From Theristus sp. LFF4_11 (Eukaryota; Nematoda; Chromadorea; Monhysterida; Xyalidae): 64,000 bases of DNA. Each line of letters opens with the position of its first letter. Positions within the stretch are counted from its first letter, which is position 1. Under the pieces are notes generated by a model. It made no database searches and was not told where the DNA came from. It was given only the letters and a program-made list of their open reading frames with translations. This document shows positions 1 to 11,297 of the stretch, one piece after another. The translations under genes were made by a program, and so were the position numbers. The stretch is from NCBI GenBank assembly GCA_030248135.1, contig JASANC010003005.1, positions 124,001-188,000 on the forward strand. The letters run 5' to 3'.

Positions 1-101
1 TCTCCGGCGATCGCTCGTATCGAGCTCAATTCGTCGAAAAGTGCAATTGCAAGTTGCTGGGCCGGCGACGCCGGTTGGCCAATGTAGGTGAACGAAGCCA
101 T
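1..101 (-). CDS. Start of an unidentified gene, cut by the window edge
   Basis: On the minus strand an ATG at 101-99 opens a frame that stays open to the window edge. It reads MASFTYIGQPASPAQQLAIA, then an Ala/Leu/Ile-rich stretch. The segment is GC-rich against the AT-rich DNA beside it, and a TTTTGCAG acceptor sits just 5' of the ATG, so the start codon may follow a 5'-UTR intron. No family is recognisable in these 33 residues. Confidence 0.5.
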   Translation of the reverse strand, partial: MASFTYIGQPASPAQQLAIALFDELSSIRAIAG

Positions 102-1123
102 GATCTGCAAAATCATTGGGATCTTGAGAATCAGTTTGAGTTTCCGATTTTTTTGCTGTCGACTTTTGAATTGACATGATTGACATGACATTTGATTGAC
201 TTTTTGTTGGCGAAATTTTAGTTTCACATGAAACGTCGAGAGCTCAAAAAGCTCACACGCCATGTGCTTTGTTTATAACACAGTGACGTTGCACAGGATA
301 CAAACACGCACGCAGACGCTTTACACATGCGCGCTGCTATAATATCGTATGTATGCCGCGTGTTTGTGCTGTGCGTTATAACAAGTATACTTGCACTAAT
401 GCACTGACAACTTTAAACCAGGACAGTGAACTGAAAATTTCTTTACATCTCGCTTGTTGAAAAAACTTTTTCATATTTTAACAACTCCACGACCACGAGG
501 CTGCTTTGCTTGTCTCTTACGAAATTATCTGTATCACCTGAAGCAGTCAATCAACGTAAACTGCCAACATTGAACGAAGCTGAATTGACTGAACCGAACC
601 AACTAGCAGTTCCAAGAAACCGGTTTAGTTTGTGTTTCACGTGAATTGCAATTAGACAACTCTCTCACACCACACGTGAACTAAACGTGACACTGCCAGA
701 ACAAATAAGCATTAAAATAAAATCAAAGACCGCACTATTTTTGCCGAAGAATACGCGGGGCCTGTTGCCTCGCGTGTGTTTGGGTTGCCGATTAGCGCAA
801 TTTGCCGAAAGCCACGTCAAACCGCCATCATTTCACTTTCTTGCAACAATTCAGCAGATCAGCACGATTCACGAACAAATAATTTCCTGAAAAGCAGAAA
901 ATTCAGTATGAAATGAAGATAAACAAATAAAATGGAGTGAACTAAAATAATAGTTTTATTCCATTGAAACAACAATTTTTAAAACACAAAAACAAAGCTC
1001 CGGCACACCGGCACACACACATCGCATCCGCATGTGTCGGTTAATTTTAACAAAAGACAATTTAATTTACTATTTTTTCCAGTATTCAATTTTGTTTTGT
1101 TTCTTCGTGCCTTGTTTGTTGTG
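102..1123. other. Intergenic, nothing recognised
   Basis: AT-rich DNA. Short open frames here have no signal peptide, domain or splice context I can support. The 5' regulatory region of the gene at 1-101 should lie in its left part, but I see no distinctive promoter motif. Confidence 0.4.
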
Positions 1124-1131
1124 TAGTGTTG

Positions 1132-1754
1132 CAGTACCGTGGGCCCAAATAAATTTTCGAAGGGGGGGCATGGTGCCGTGGGGGGGGGGGGTGCCGACCA
1201 AAAAGTGAGGGGGGGTCCAACCTATGGTAACGTGGGACCCCCCCCCCCCAGGGGGGTTCCATGGGGGGGGGGGGGTGCATTTTTTCAAAATTGTCTGTGC
1301 GTGGGGGTCCCCCCCCCCCACCCCCCCCCATGAAATTTTTTCGCTTAAATTTTAAAGGAAAAACGCTAAATTTAGCTGCAAAATCTTTGAAATTACAATG
1401 AAGATGGTCAAGTTATCATATATTCAGCTTATATTATGGACTTTATAGACAAAAAATCATTATTTTCGAAAAAAAATTAACGTTGTAACGTTGTAACGTT
1501 TATCTTACCAAGGTAGTGACCTTACCAATTTAGGGTGTGCAGAAAATTTTGGGGGGGGGGGGTCTCCGCCAGACAAAATTTCATGAGGGGTGTGGGGGGG
1601 TGTCGGCCAAATTTTCGAGGGGGGGGGGTCCGATGGGGGGGGTGCCCGGTTTTAGGGGGGGTGGCACGGTGCCCCCCCCCCCCCCCCCCCACCCGACGGT
1701 CTCTGGTGCTCGGGGGGGGTGTACCCCCCCCACCCCCCCCCGCCCACGGTACTG
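1132..1754. mobile_element. hAT-type non-autonomous element full of G/C runs
   Basis: The element starts CAGTACCGTGGGC and ends with its reverse complement, a 13-bp terminal inverted repeat. It is flanked by a perfect 8-bp direct repeat, TAGTGTTG, at 1124-1131 and 1755-1762. An 8-bp duplication with a CAG-type terminus is the hallmark of hAT transposition. The interior is two arms of G and C homopolymers up to about 19 nt long, around an AT-rich core. No transposase frame is present. The Gly/Pro-rich open frames are artefacts of the homopolymers. Confidence 0.85.
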
Positions 1755-1762
1755 TAGTGTTG

Positions 1763-2550
1763 TCATTTGACGCCCACCACGCAATCACGCACTTTGTGTT
1801 GTCGCGTTTTCTCTGCAATGATTGGTTGGAAAAGGAAACGGATCGATAACTGCTATGTTCACTGTGTGCGATTGCATCAGCCATTGAAATAAACGACGCG
1901 AGCGCTTGCTGCCAGTGACGTTGTCAAACTTTATTAGTTCGTTAATCAGGGCCTTGTCGACTCGCTCGAGGACAAACAGGCGTCGATTGTGATTAAGCAA
2001 GCATTTCATTTTTATACTCAAGAAGATACTTGTCTCAAAATTACAAAATCACATTTAAAACTGCATACAGTCCATCAGGAAAATACGAGACCGGGGGCCC
2101 GGTGTTCAATTTCGGCCCTCTAATTGCCCTCTAGCAAAAAAGTGTACCCTTTAGCCTCTACGTTTCCACAAATGCATTGTTTTGCACATCCTTTTCATAC
2201 AAAAACCGACACAATTTGCAGCTTTCAAAACAACAAACTTCGGACTTTCAGAATTTTATTTGAATGAAAACAACGCGCGAATGCACCGCGCAACTTTTTC
2301 ATGCAAGTCAACTCACAGTTTTGTGTGTCAAGTTTTGTGTGTGTCACAGTTTCAAGTCAAAAGCGCAACTGTTTTGCCAGCGAATATTCAACATTTTTAA
2401 CATTCATATCATTTTAAAATATCAATCAATAATCTTGACAGCTGATTTGCTGCGGCATCATACCGGAACGACCAATCAACGTTCAGAATTCAATAATTCC
2501 GCATGGCACACGTGACATGGGACATGTTTGCGGATCGTAAAGAACTCTAA
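1763..2550. other. Intergenic; possible minus-strand exon near 1790-2010
   Basis: A minus-strand frame (about 2010-1790) reads RRLFVLERVDKALINELIKF and then a basic stretch, and looks mildly coding. It has no clear acceptor, partner exon or family, and it abuts the hAT element. I see nothing else between 2020 and 2550. Confidence 0.2.
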
Positions 2551-2640
2551 AGGCGCATTCATGAAGCAGTATTTAGTGACGCGTAGCTGTGTTAAAACGT
2601 AGCAACACGGTCACTAAATGCTGCTTCCATGAATGCCGCT
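2551..2640. mobile_element. PIF/Harbinger-type MITE (family M1), copy a
   Basis: This 90-bp foldback has termini AGGCGCATTC / GAATGCCGCT and inverted arms containing CATGAAGCAGTATTTAGTGACG. Flanks are TAA and CAA, an imperfect 3-bp duplication. Copy c (60810-60888) shows a perfect TTA duplication, which fits PIF/Harbinger TWA targets. It lies 16 bp beyond the KCTD stop codon, in the presumed 3' UTR. Confidence 0.8.
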
Positions 2641-2656
2641 CAACGCGCCAACAGAA

Positions 2657-3112
2657 TCACGCATCGTTCTCGGTGGAGCCAAGCGGCGGCTCCTTATCAA
2701 AGCCCATCGGACAACTGGCGCTCTTCACCATCAACTGGTTGATGTAGCCCGCATCCGCCCGGTCCGCGCAGACGTTGATCAACTGAATCGCAGCATGCCG
2801 CAGCAGCGTCAGTCGAAAATACTCGGCCTCCTGCGTCAGCAGCGCCAGTCGATCCGGATCCTTCGGCAGACACGCCTCCCACAGCTGGCCGGCGCTCTTT
2901 AATCGGAGATAGTTCAGAATGATTCGAAAGGTTTTGCCGTCGCGATCGATAAAGTACGCTCCGTTGCGATCGGCCGGCAACGGCGGATTGCTCAGTTTGC
3001 CCGGATCGAACCACTGCGCCAGCGTGCCGTTCTTCTCCGATAGAAGCGTCGCGAGACTGGTGGCGTACGTGACGCCGCCGACGTTCAGACGGATGATGTC
3101 GTTCGAGGACAT
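2657..3112 (-). CDS. KCTD-type BTB/POZ (T1-like) domain protein
   Basis: A single uninterrupted frame of 151 residues runs from ATG at 3112 to TGA at 2657. Residues 5-105 carry the BTB/T1 fold of KCTD proteins: DIIRLNVGG at the start, GAYFIDRDGKTFRIILNYLR in the middle, and a LLTQEAEYFRL helix at the end. KCTD proteins form oligomers through this domain and usually act as cullin-3 adaptors or G-protein/channel partners; the substrate cannot be told from sequence. There is no transmembrane segment, so it is not a Kv channel. The tail after the BTB is only about 45 residues. It is short for the family, but start and stop are clear, and the gene is intronless unlike its neighbours. A MITE lies in its 3' flank. 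Confidence 0.85.
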   Translation of the reverse strand: MSSNDIIRLNVGGVTYATSLATLLSEKNGTLAQWFDPGKLSNPPLPADRNGAYFIDRDGKTFRIILNYLRLKSAGQLWEACLPKDPDRLALLTQEAEYFRLTLLRHAAIQLINVCADRADAGYINQLMVKSASCPMGFDKEPPLGSTENDA

Positions 3113-5797
3113 TTTGTTTTTTGTTGAATTTTTGGATGTTCAAATTTGGCGCGAAATTTCAAAAGTCGTTTGTTATTGTTTTAATGGCAATTGAGAATCT
3201 ATGTTTTATTTAGCCTATAATCGGCGTGTTTCAGATCAGCGCTTTTATTGGGTTATTCACACTTGGCAATTCTCTTCTCTGTTTGAGCAGCCGATAAAAG
3301 AATAATAGCCACCAACCACTTTGTGATAAGTAATGCATGAAACTGCAAGATAAAAGCAATTTATTCTTAAGTTTCGGGGGCGAAAAGTTGGAAAAGAAAC
3401 GTTCAAATTGATTGATGTGTTTTATTCCAAAAAACAATAACAATGGCTCAATAACCAATTTAGTTGTCAGATGGGCGAGCGGTAAGAAAACGCGACTTTG
3501 AAAACACACAAGTGTCACAAGAATCACTGAGAAACAGTATTACATGAAGCCAAAATAAAAATATCCTGTTTTCCATTGGTATTTACATTTGACGCTTGAG
3601 CTTGAGCCAGAGTTTGGCAGTGTATGTTCCGGTGCATACCATTCAATATGGTGACACTTACGGAACTCTGACGAAACCACCAGCAAAAGAACTAAAATAA
3701 GATGTGCAGGCGCTACTGCTGGTGACTTCGTCTCCGATCCCACACGATTGTGGCGAATTTCTTAAGGTGTAATGATATATCTCTTAAGAATATGTCAATT
3801 TTTGCCTCTCTCCTGAGCTTTTCACCTGCTCCGGTCAAGTTAAAGCTGGTAAATTTCTTTGTGACATTCCTATTATCCTGAACTTTCCCCTGCGCACTGT
3901 TCATTCCATTAGCACCAAACGCGTGCATGAAGTGATGTCCCCATTCAAGCTGGCACGTTGCGCCAAACCCACAAAAAACCCAATATGCAGCCGTTATATA
4001 ATTTCCGTCAATGTGTGGCTTTTGTGAAACAAGACACATATGGTGATGTACGATACGTACAGTATAGAATAAAAAACCGTGCTGTGGTGGGCCTTTTCAT
4101 GCGCGTTACGCAGGCCACGTTTTCCGGGCGCCGTGTGATGAGTATGGCCAGGATTTCGTCATATGGCAAGGAAAAATATTGCGAAATAATGGCGTAAAGA
4201 AAAGCGCATATGAAATACGTCAAAAAACCGATTTCGGAATGAAAATACGCATATCAAAAACTAACCACATCAGGTCAGGAACGGCCATGAAAGTTTGCTA
4301 TTATTGCTAAATAAATCGAAATCTTATCCAGAAATTGACAAAACAAGTATGTCACTGCAAAAAAGCATTCTTTTGCGTTCTTTTTGTGACTGAAAAATTA
4401 CAGTCTGCAGCAAAGGAGGCAGACACATACCTTTCAGCAAGAAAGTGTTCGAAAATAAACTTTTTTTTGCATGGGGAGTATGTTTTGGTCGATCGGTTTT
4501 TGCTTTTAGAAAAAACATGGTCAACGTCTGAAGAACACTCACAGAAAATGGCCATTGAATTGAACAAGAGGTAAACACGATTCATGAACTAATGCAGTGA
4601 ACAACATAAAAACTGAAATTCCTGCTATACAATATTTTTCCAGCTTTCACAAAGAAACCAATCAGTTCAAAACATACGTTCATCTGCTCTATGCTTTTCA
4701 AAGTGAAAATTCACATCCGGCAATGGTAAATTGTTTTGTGCAACACAACAAGCACACAAACCATCGTGTTTTAGTGTGACAACTTTTTTGACACATGCCC
4801 AGACCCCCAGAGTATCGGATCGTCAAAGCAGATATTCAGAAATCTACGGCAACACCGTAACCGTACCATACCGAAAACGGTCTATGATGCTACACAATGG
4901 CAGCATTAACGTATAATTAAAATAAGTTGCCAAAAAATTTGATGGACTTATTGTCTCGAAAAGTTTGGTTGAATATTTCCATCAAGAAGAATACGGAATG
5001 GCCGAGTAAATATGGCAGTTTTTTGGGTGTTTTATATTTCCATCAAGAATCCCGTTGAAAGATCTATTTTATAGAAGATCGTGTCGAGACACGTATTGAT
5101 AGATATCAGAAGTGTGAGAATCGGAAACTTTGATATGTTTTGAAGGTACTGTGTGTGAGTGGAAGCCGATTCCCATGGGGACAATAACAACCAACAATAT
5201 GGATTAGATTTGAACATTTTGCACTATTTGTATTATTGCAGGCCTTTCCAACAGATTACTGTCAAAAATGCGCAAGCAAGTAATTTGATAAATCGGCTTC
5301 TGCTCTCCGCTGTAAAGCGGGTAAAAAGTTTGGAGAAAATATCATGTTCTGCATAGAGAAACATTCCGTATGAGAACAGTAAATTTAAAAGCATGCCAAT
5401 GATGTCATTCATTGGTTGATGGACGGGTGAATTTCAAAATCGCACCGGGTGAATTTCAAAATCGCACAATCATTTTCTGTATTATTTTTTCTGTTGTTGA
5501 TGCACAGTGATTATTGCACAAAAAGCTAGCACAGAGATACAAAAACAGGAACACAGGGCATAGTGTACTCGATTTTACCCATACGTCAAAACGCATTTTG
5601 AAAGCTATAATGGATCCAAATGAGAAAGCGTACCAAAAAAATGCAAGAATATGTTGGTTCAATGCTTCGCGTCTTGATTCGGCTTCATTTTCAAAAGAAG
5701 CGTAGCTTATTATTCATTTGGGTTCTCCAATATGGCGGGATGCTCTTTCCGTAATTGAATGCAAAAATTTCTTCGCTTTTGACGTCGTGCATTAGCC
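3113..5797. other. Intergenic, no gene recognised
   Basis: AT-rich sequence with scattered short frames. The longest, on the minus strand at about 4039-3713, resembles nothing I know and lacks splice or signal features. No duplicated transposon ends are evident. Confidence 0.35.
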
Positions 5798-7915
5798 GGC
5801 GTGCGCTTGCTGCCATGTGCTGCGCATGCCATGTGGTGCGCTTGCCATGTGGTGCGCTTGCCACCATTTGGTGCGCTTCCTTCCACGTGGTGCGCTTGCT
5901 GCCATGTGGTGCGCTTGCTGCCATGTGGTGCGCTTGCCACCATGAGGTACGCTCGCTGCCACATGGTACGCTTGTTGCCATATGGTGCGCTTGCCTTGTG
6001 GTGCGCTTGTTGACACGAGGTGCGCTTGCCCCCATGTGGTGCGCTTGCCATGTGGTGCGCTTGCCTCCATGTGGTGCGCTTGCCTCCATGTGGTGCGCTT
6101 GCCTCCATGTGGTGCGCTCGCCCCATGTGGTGCGCTTGCCCCCATGTGGTGCGCTTGCCATGTGGTGCGCTTGCCTCCATGTGGTGCGCTTGCCTCCATG
6201 TGGTGCGCTCGCCCCCATGTGGTCCGCTTGCCATGTGGTGCGCTTGCTGCCATGTGGTGCGCTTGCCTCCATGTGGTGCGCTTGCCTCCATGTGGTGCGC
6301 TCGCCCCATGTGGTGCGCTTGCCATGTGGTGCGCTTGCCTCCATGTGGTGCGCTTGCCTCCATGTGGTGCGCTCGCCCCATGTGGTGCGCTTGCCCCCAT
6401 GTGGTCCGCTTGCCATGTGGTGCGCTTGCTGCCATGTGGTGCGCTTGCCATGTGGTGCGCTTGCCTCCATGTGGTGCGCTCGCCCCATGTGGTGCGCTTG
6501 CCCCCATGTGGTGCGCTTGCCATGTGGTGCGCTTGCCTCCATGTGGTGCGCTTGCCATGTGGTGCGCTTGCTGCCATGTGGTGCGCTTGCCACCATGAGG
6601 TACGCTCGCTGCCACATGGTACGCTTGTTGCCATATGGTGCGCTTGCCATGTGGTGCGCTTGCCTCCATGTGGTGCGCTTGCCTCCATGTGGTGCGCTCG
6701 CCCCCATGTGGTCCGCTTGCCATGTGGTGCGCTTGCTGCCATGTGGTGCGCTTGCCTCCATGTGGTGCGCTTGCCTCCATGTGGTGCGCTCGCCCCATGT
6801 GGTGCGCTTGCCTCCATGTGGTGCGCTTGCCTCCATGTGGTGCGCTCGCCCCATGTGGTGCGCTTGCCTCCATGTGGTGCGCTTGCCTCCATGTGGTGCG
6901 CTCGCCCCATGTGGTGCGCTTGCCTCCATGTGGTCCGCTTGCCATGTGGTGCGCTTGCTGCCATGTGGTGCGCTTGCCTCCATGTGGTGCGCTTGCCTCC
7001 ATGTGGTGCGCTCGCCCCATGTGGTGCGCTTGCCCCCATGTGGTGCGCTTGCCTCCATGTGGTGCGCTTGCCTCCATGTGGTGCGCTCGCCCCATATGGT
7101 GCGCTTGCCTCCATGTGGTGCGCTCGCCCCATGTGGTGCGCTTGCTGCCATGTGGTGCGCTTGCTGCCATGTGGTGCGCTTGTTGCCATGTGGTGCGCTT
7201 GCCTCCATGTGGTGCGCTTGCCTCCATGTGGTGCGCTCGCCCCATGTGGTGCGCTTGCCCCCATGTGGTGCGCTTGCCATGTGGTGCGCTTGCCTCCATG
7301 TGGTGCGCTTGCCCCCATGTGGTGCGCTTGCCATGTGGTGCGCTTGCCTCCATGTGGTGCGCTTGCCTCCATGTGGTGCGCTCGCCCCATGTGGTGCGCT
7401 TGCCCCCATGTGGTGCGCTTGCCATGTGGTGCGCTTGCCTCCATGTGGTGCGCTTGCCTCCATGTGGTGCGCTCGCCCCCATGTGGTCCGCTTGCCATGT
7501 GGTGCGCTTGCTGCCATGTGGTGCGCTTGCCATGTGATGCACTTGCTGCCATGTGGTGCGCTTGCTGCCATGTGGTGCGCTTGCTGCCATGTGGTGCGCT
7601 TGCTGCCATGTGGTGCGCTTGCTGCCATGTGGTGCGCTTGCTGCCATGTGGTGCGCTTGCCTCCATGTGGTGCGCTTGCCTCCATGTGGTGCGCTCGCCC
7701 CCATGTGGTCCGCTTGCCATGTGGTGCGCTTGCTGCCATGTGGTGCGCTTGCCATGTGATGCGCTTGCTGCCATGTGGTGCGCTTGCCATGTGATGCGCT
7801 TGCTGCCATGTGGTGCGCTTGCTGCCATGTGGTGCGCTTGCCCCCATGTGGTGCGCTTGCCATGTGGTGCGCTTGCCATGAGGTGCGCTTGCCATGAGGT
7901 GCGCTTGCCGCCAAG
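5798..7915. repeat. Minisatellite, 16-19 bp unit, about 115 copies
   Basis: Tandem array of CATGTGGTGCGCTTGC with variable linkers: none (16 bp), CC (18 bp), CTC or TGC (19 bp). The unit contains no stop codon in any frame on either strand, so it gives long open frames on both strands. Because unit length varies between 16, 18 and 19, the reading frame drifts, so no repeated peptide is conserved. A variant block near 5938-5995 (with CATGAGGTACGC and CCACATGGTACGC units) recurs near 6591-6650, which suggests a higher-order duplication of about 650 bp. Confidence 0.95.
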
Positions 7916-8038
7916 AAGTTTTTACTGCATAAAAATACTTTCAATCTTACCATCCACGTCATAACAGTAATTTTTATAAAATCTCAATTAATGAAAGTGA
8001 TTTTTGGGACGGAACGACAAAAAACTTACATTATCATC

Positions 8039-11000
8039 ATGTCATGGGCCACATCAAATCTGCTTTGCGTCTTACTATTGGTTCATGCCGTAGCCATTCA
8101 AGCTCAGGTAACGTAAAAACTCAGGTACCCGAGAATGTAAAAAGACGTTCACTTTACTCACCAAATACAGGGTGGGCCAAAAAAAGGTTCCAAATCTAAA
8201 ATGCTCTCACTGGCGTATGCTGAAGTGTTCAGAGCTGAAAATTGGAACACTATTAGAAAACATTTGGAGGTTTTTCTGAACAAATTTTTGATACGGTATG
8301 GTGCCCCTATCACTCAAAACAGCAGAATATCTGAAAAACATGAAAAATCGACAAATGTGGTGAAATACAGAGGGTTGATTTAGCTGTAACAAGAACCTCA
8401 TGGCTTAAAATTTGGAACACTGTTAGAGCACTTTGAAAGAATTTTTGTGATCAAATTGTTTTTGGTTTACACGTTTCTGTTCATTTTTTATAGTGCAATT
8501 TTCAAAAAATAGCGGTTTTTGACGAAAAAACAACGTTCATCCATAATCTCACTGTTTATCATTGCTCATAAACGGACTTCCGAACTGATGTATCGCCATG
8601 CGGTGTAAAATTGAACTGAACAAATTGCCGAACCACTATGGAAAATTTATTCGCATGTTCCCACCAATTGGCAGACTCGCTTCTCTGCCGTCCACTTAAC
8701 CATGATGGCAGCAACGACTGACAATGGAATTGCAACTTTCACTGCAGAAAATATCCAGTCTGCTATGGTGACAAATATTGTACCAGAGTGGCAAATTGTG
8801 TGAATTAAAAAAGGAAAACAGTTTGCATCTGGAAAGATAAATTCGCATTTGTTCTGTGCAGAACCGCTCACGCACGCTCAGACTCAAAGTGAAACATTAG
8901 GTTGATCAAACACTGTTCAAATGCAATTCAGCATTCGGCATTTCCAAGCTACTGTATGTGTGTATTGTTTTTTCATCTTTTTTTGTGTTGCGAACACTCG
9001 GGTTGTCACCAACGTTCACCATTTGGTCTTTGTTATAGCCAAATTAACCCTAGCATTTCACTACATTTGTCGATTTTTCATGTTTTTTAGATATTCTGCT
9101 GTAATGAGTGATAGGGGCAACATTCCGTGAAAACAAATTTGGTCAGAAAAACCTCCAAATGTTTTCTAACAGTGTTTCAATTTTCAGCTCTAAACACCTC
9201 AGCACACGCCAGTGAGAGCATTTTAGAATTGGAACCTTTTTTTGGCCCACCCTGTACATGTCTTAAGCAATCAATGAAACCCACGTTTTTTTATCTTTCT
9301 GGTTCTGAGACTCAATGCGCTGCTGTATGCAATCAGTTTCATGAATCATTGAAACAACTCGGTTAAGTTACTTCAAACATGAAAGTTGATTTCCTTTCGA
9401 CGTCAGCAATCGCATTGAGTCGCAGAACCAAAAGAAGCGATAATACATGTGCATTGTAGGTTGAACATTTAAGCAAAAAAAACGAAGGATAGCGACACCA
9501 ACAAGGACGTAAAAGAAAACCCATTTTCACATTTTCACCCCGTCATATTGTTTGTCCTGTCATTATTTCGCACTTTTTATAACTTCTTTCCATCCTTAGT
9601 TTTATTCCTCTGCACAATCACACAAAAACTAGATTTTTTTGAGAGACTGTTTCCTTTTTTCGGCCAAATCGGTCACATTCTTTGAGAAACCGTCCAATTG
9701 AAAACACACTGAGTAATTTGTGTCGCAAAACAATTTTTTGCAGAACTATTCAATTGTCAGTACCGACAAACTGCCTCTACCGTGGGACACTGCCAGTCAG
9801 AAGGTACATTTTTGGATTAATCACAAAAATTATTTCGACAAAACAACGTCAGATGTTCTTCTTGTTTTAGATGCTTATGTACATTGGCGCCGGGCTGGGA
9901 GCTGGAGTTATTTCGTTCCTGTTCAGGTACTGGAATATTACAGTGTCGCCACAACGTTTTTAACAGTGACCATGTTATTTGGGGATTCGCAAAAGTGTGT
10001 AGTTTCAACAGCAAACGGGGCAATGGAAAAAGTTTCTTCTAGCGAGATTCTCTGTGTCTCTAAGCGCCTGGACACACTTCAATGCTTCACACGATCACCA
10101 ATAAATACAGTGGCGGCCAAAAGTGTTGGAACGCTGCGCGCGTGTGTGCTGTGCATTGCGCGCGTGTTGCATCAGCCGCACAAACGCTATTATAAGATTT
10201 TATGGGCAACGTTGGGTCGAAAAGTGTCCCGTGAACCTAACGTTGCCCATAAATTCTTAGCGTTTGTACGGCTGATGCAACAAGCGCGCAGCGTTCCAAC
10301 ACTTTTGGCCGCCACTGTATGTTCCCAGAAAATAACGATTCCACAAAGCGTTTTCCGACAAGTCCAGACAAATCAAGCGCGCTTCATTTTTTACTTTCCT
10401 TCCAGTTTCGCGACCAGCATCGTCTGCGTCGTGCGCTGTCGCCTCGATGCGGCCGAAGTGGCGAGTCGCGCACGCCGCCGCCGTGAGCACAAAGAGAAGC
10501 ACGATGTGATTGAGCGGCGTGTCAGCAAGGTAAACAGTGGCCAGTCAGTTAGTCATTCAAGGCCCGTTCATACTGACGTACGTCAAAGGCACGTCTCCAT
10601 GAACGGTAATATGCAATAACACAAGACCGAACGTGCCGTGACGTGCCGTACATGCATACGTCAGTATGAACGGCGGTATGCAAACACGCGACCTAAAGTG
10701 ACGTGACGTGCTGTGCCGTATACGCATACGTCAGTATGAACGGGCCGTCAGTTTCATTCTGCAGTGCACGGCATAATACCAGAGAAGTGTAAGACACCAT
10801 CATGAGTGGGCAAGCCAAAAAAAAACAACAGAAACAGATAACATGCAATAAAGCAAAAGAAAAGTTTACAGTGGAGCACGAAAAACAAAAACAAAACACC
10901 ACCGGGCGCGTGAAATCCAGCCAACTCCAGAAAAAACTTTTTTTTGTCTTGACGGTTGTTCTTCTTCTCTCGCATTGTTTTCCGTGATTATGCAAGCAGA

Positions 11001-11096
11001 TCACGCTCGTGGCCTGGCGGCTTGTGGCCCTGCTCAATGGTGTTCTGTACGTTTCTCTGGGTTAGCCGTGGCTAAAAAACATCGCCTAAAAATCCC

Positions 11097-11155
<59 letters not shown>

Positions 11156-11297
11156 GGAGGTACTGACGGCGCGGTCGACCTCGTCGTCTAATGCCGCCGT
11201 GTCCGGCAGCGTCAGCCGCCCAGCTGCGAATGATGACCACGCTGGCACACCGGTCAACAGCGCCAGTCCTATCATCAGCACGGATGAAACAAAATGA
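8039..11297 (+). CDS. Small single-pass type I membrane protein (5 exons)
   Basis: Exons 8039-8107, 9744-9803, 9871-9926, 10406-10529 and 11157-11297 join in phase to about 149 residues. Exon 1 encodes a signal peptide (MSWATSNLLCVLLLVHAVA). Exon 2 gives a very short ectodomain with an NYS glycosylation site. Exons 3-4 give a transmembrane helix (YIGAGLGAGVISFLFSFATS...) followed by an Arg-rich cytoplasmic stretch. Exon 5 gives a Ser/Thr-rich tail ending in DETK and TGA. Donors are GTAACG, GTACAT, GTACTG and GTAAAC; acceptors are T-rich except the last, which follows a SINE (CAA)n tail. AATAAA lies at 11474. I do not recognise the family. The ectodomain is so short that an exon could be missing from the 8.1-9.7 kb intron. 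Confidence 0.6.
8168..9254. mobile_element. Tc1/mariner-type foldback element (family M4), copy a
   Basis: A 1087-bp element starts CAGGGTGGGCCAAAAAAAGG and ends with the inverse, both ends next to TA dinucleotides (8166-8167, 9255-9256). The arms are inverted repeats of about 90 bp at the tips, with further inverted similarity inward. No transposase is encoded. The TA target and CAGGGTG tip are typical of mariner-derived MITEs. It sits in intron 1 of the small membrane protein gene. Copy b is at 22112-23175. Confidence 0.85.
10108..10317. mobile_element. Tc1-type palindromic MITE, copy a
   Basis: The 210-bp palindrome has ends CAGTGGCGGCCAAAAGTGTT / inverse, flanked by TA at 10106-10107 and 10318-10319. 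The tip matches the common Tc1/mariner CAGTGG(C)GGCCAAAAGT ends. It lies in intron 3 of the small membrane protein gene. A longer relative is at 30702-31325. Confidence 0.85.
10561..10746. mobile_element. Foldback MITE with GGCCCGTTCATACTGACGTA ends
   Basis: The sequence begins GGCCCGTTCATACTGACGTA and ends with its near-perfect inverse. An internal partial repeat of the same arm lies near 10655-10675. It sits in intron 4 of the small membrane protein gene. The superfamily is undetermined because the target duplication is unclear. Confidence 0.7.
10985..11156 (+). mobile_element. SINE copy 1 (internally deleted) with (CAA)n tail
   Basis: The 3' half (TGTTCTGTACGTTTCTCTGG ... GCCTAAAAATC) matches the other SINE copies at 23292-23495, 51521-51712 and 57885-57985, and runs straight into about 18 CAA repeats (11098-11155). 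The short head CTCGTGGCCTGGCGG resembles the tRNA-like head of the copy at 23.4 kb, with the middle deleted. The tail touches the acceptor of the next exon. Confidence 0.7.

Noticed and set aside
1070..1884. Gly- and Pro-rich frames on both strands
   Set aside because: Translated homopolymer runs inside a hAT MITE with clear ends and target duplication.
3713..4039. 108-codon minus-strand frame
   Set aside because: No recognised domain, signal peptide or splice partners; its length is within chance for this composition.
5691..7964. Open frames of 660-750 codons on both strands rich in HHM/TTW or MWCAC/VVRL repeats
   Set aside because: They come from the stop-free 16-19 bp minisatellite. Unit length changes the frame, both strands are open at once, and no start context or splice sites support a gene.
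10257..10502. Minus-strand signal-peptide-like frame (LLFVLTAAACATRHFG)
   Set aside because: Antisense of exon 4 of the plus-strand gene, which has a strong acceptor, donor and matching phase; the minus frame has no acceptor.
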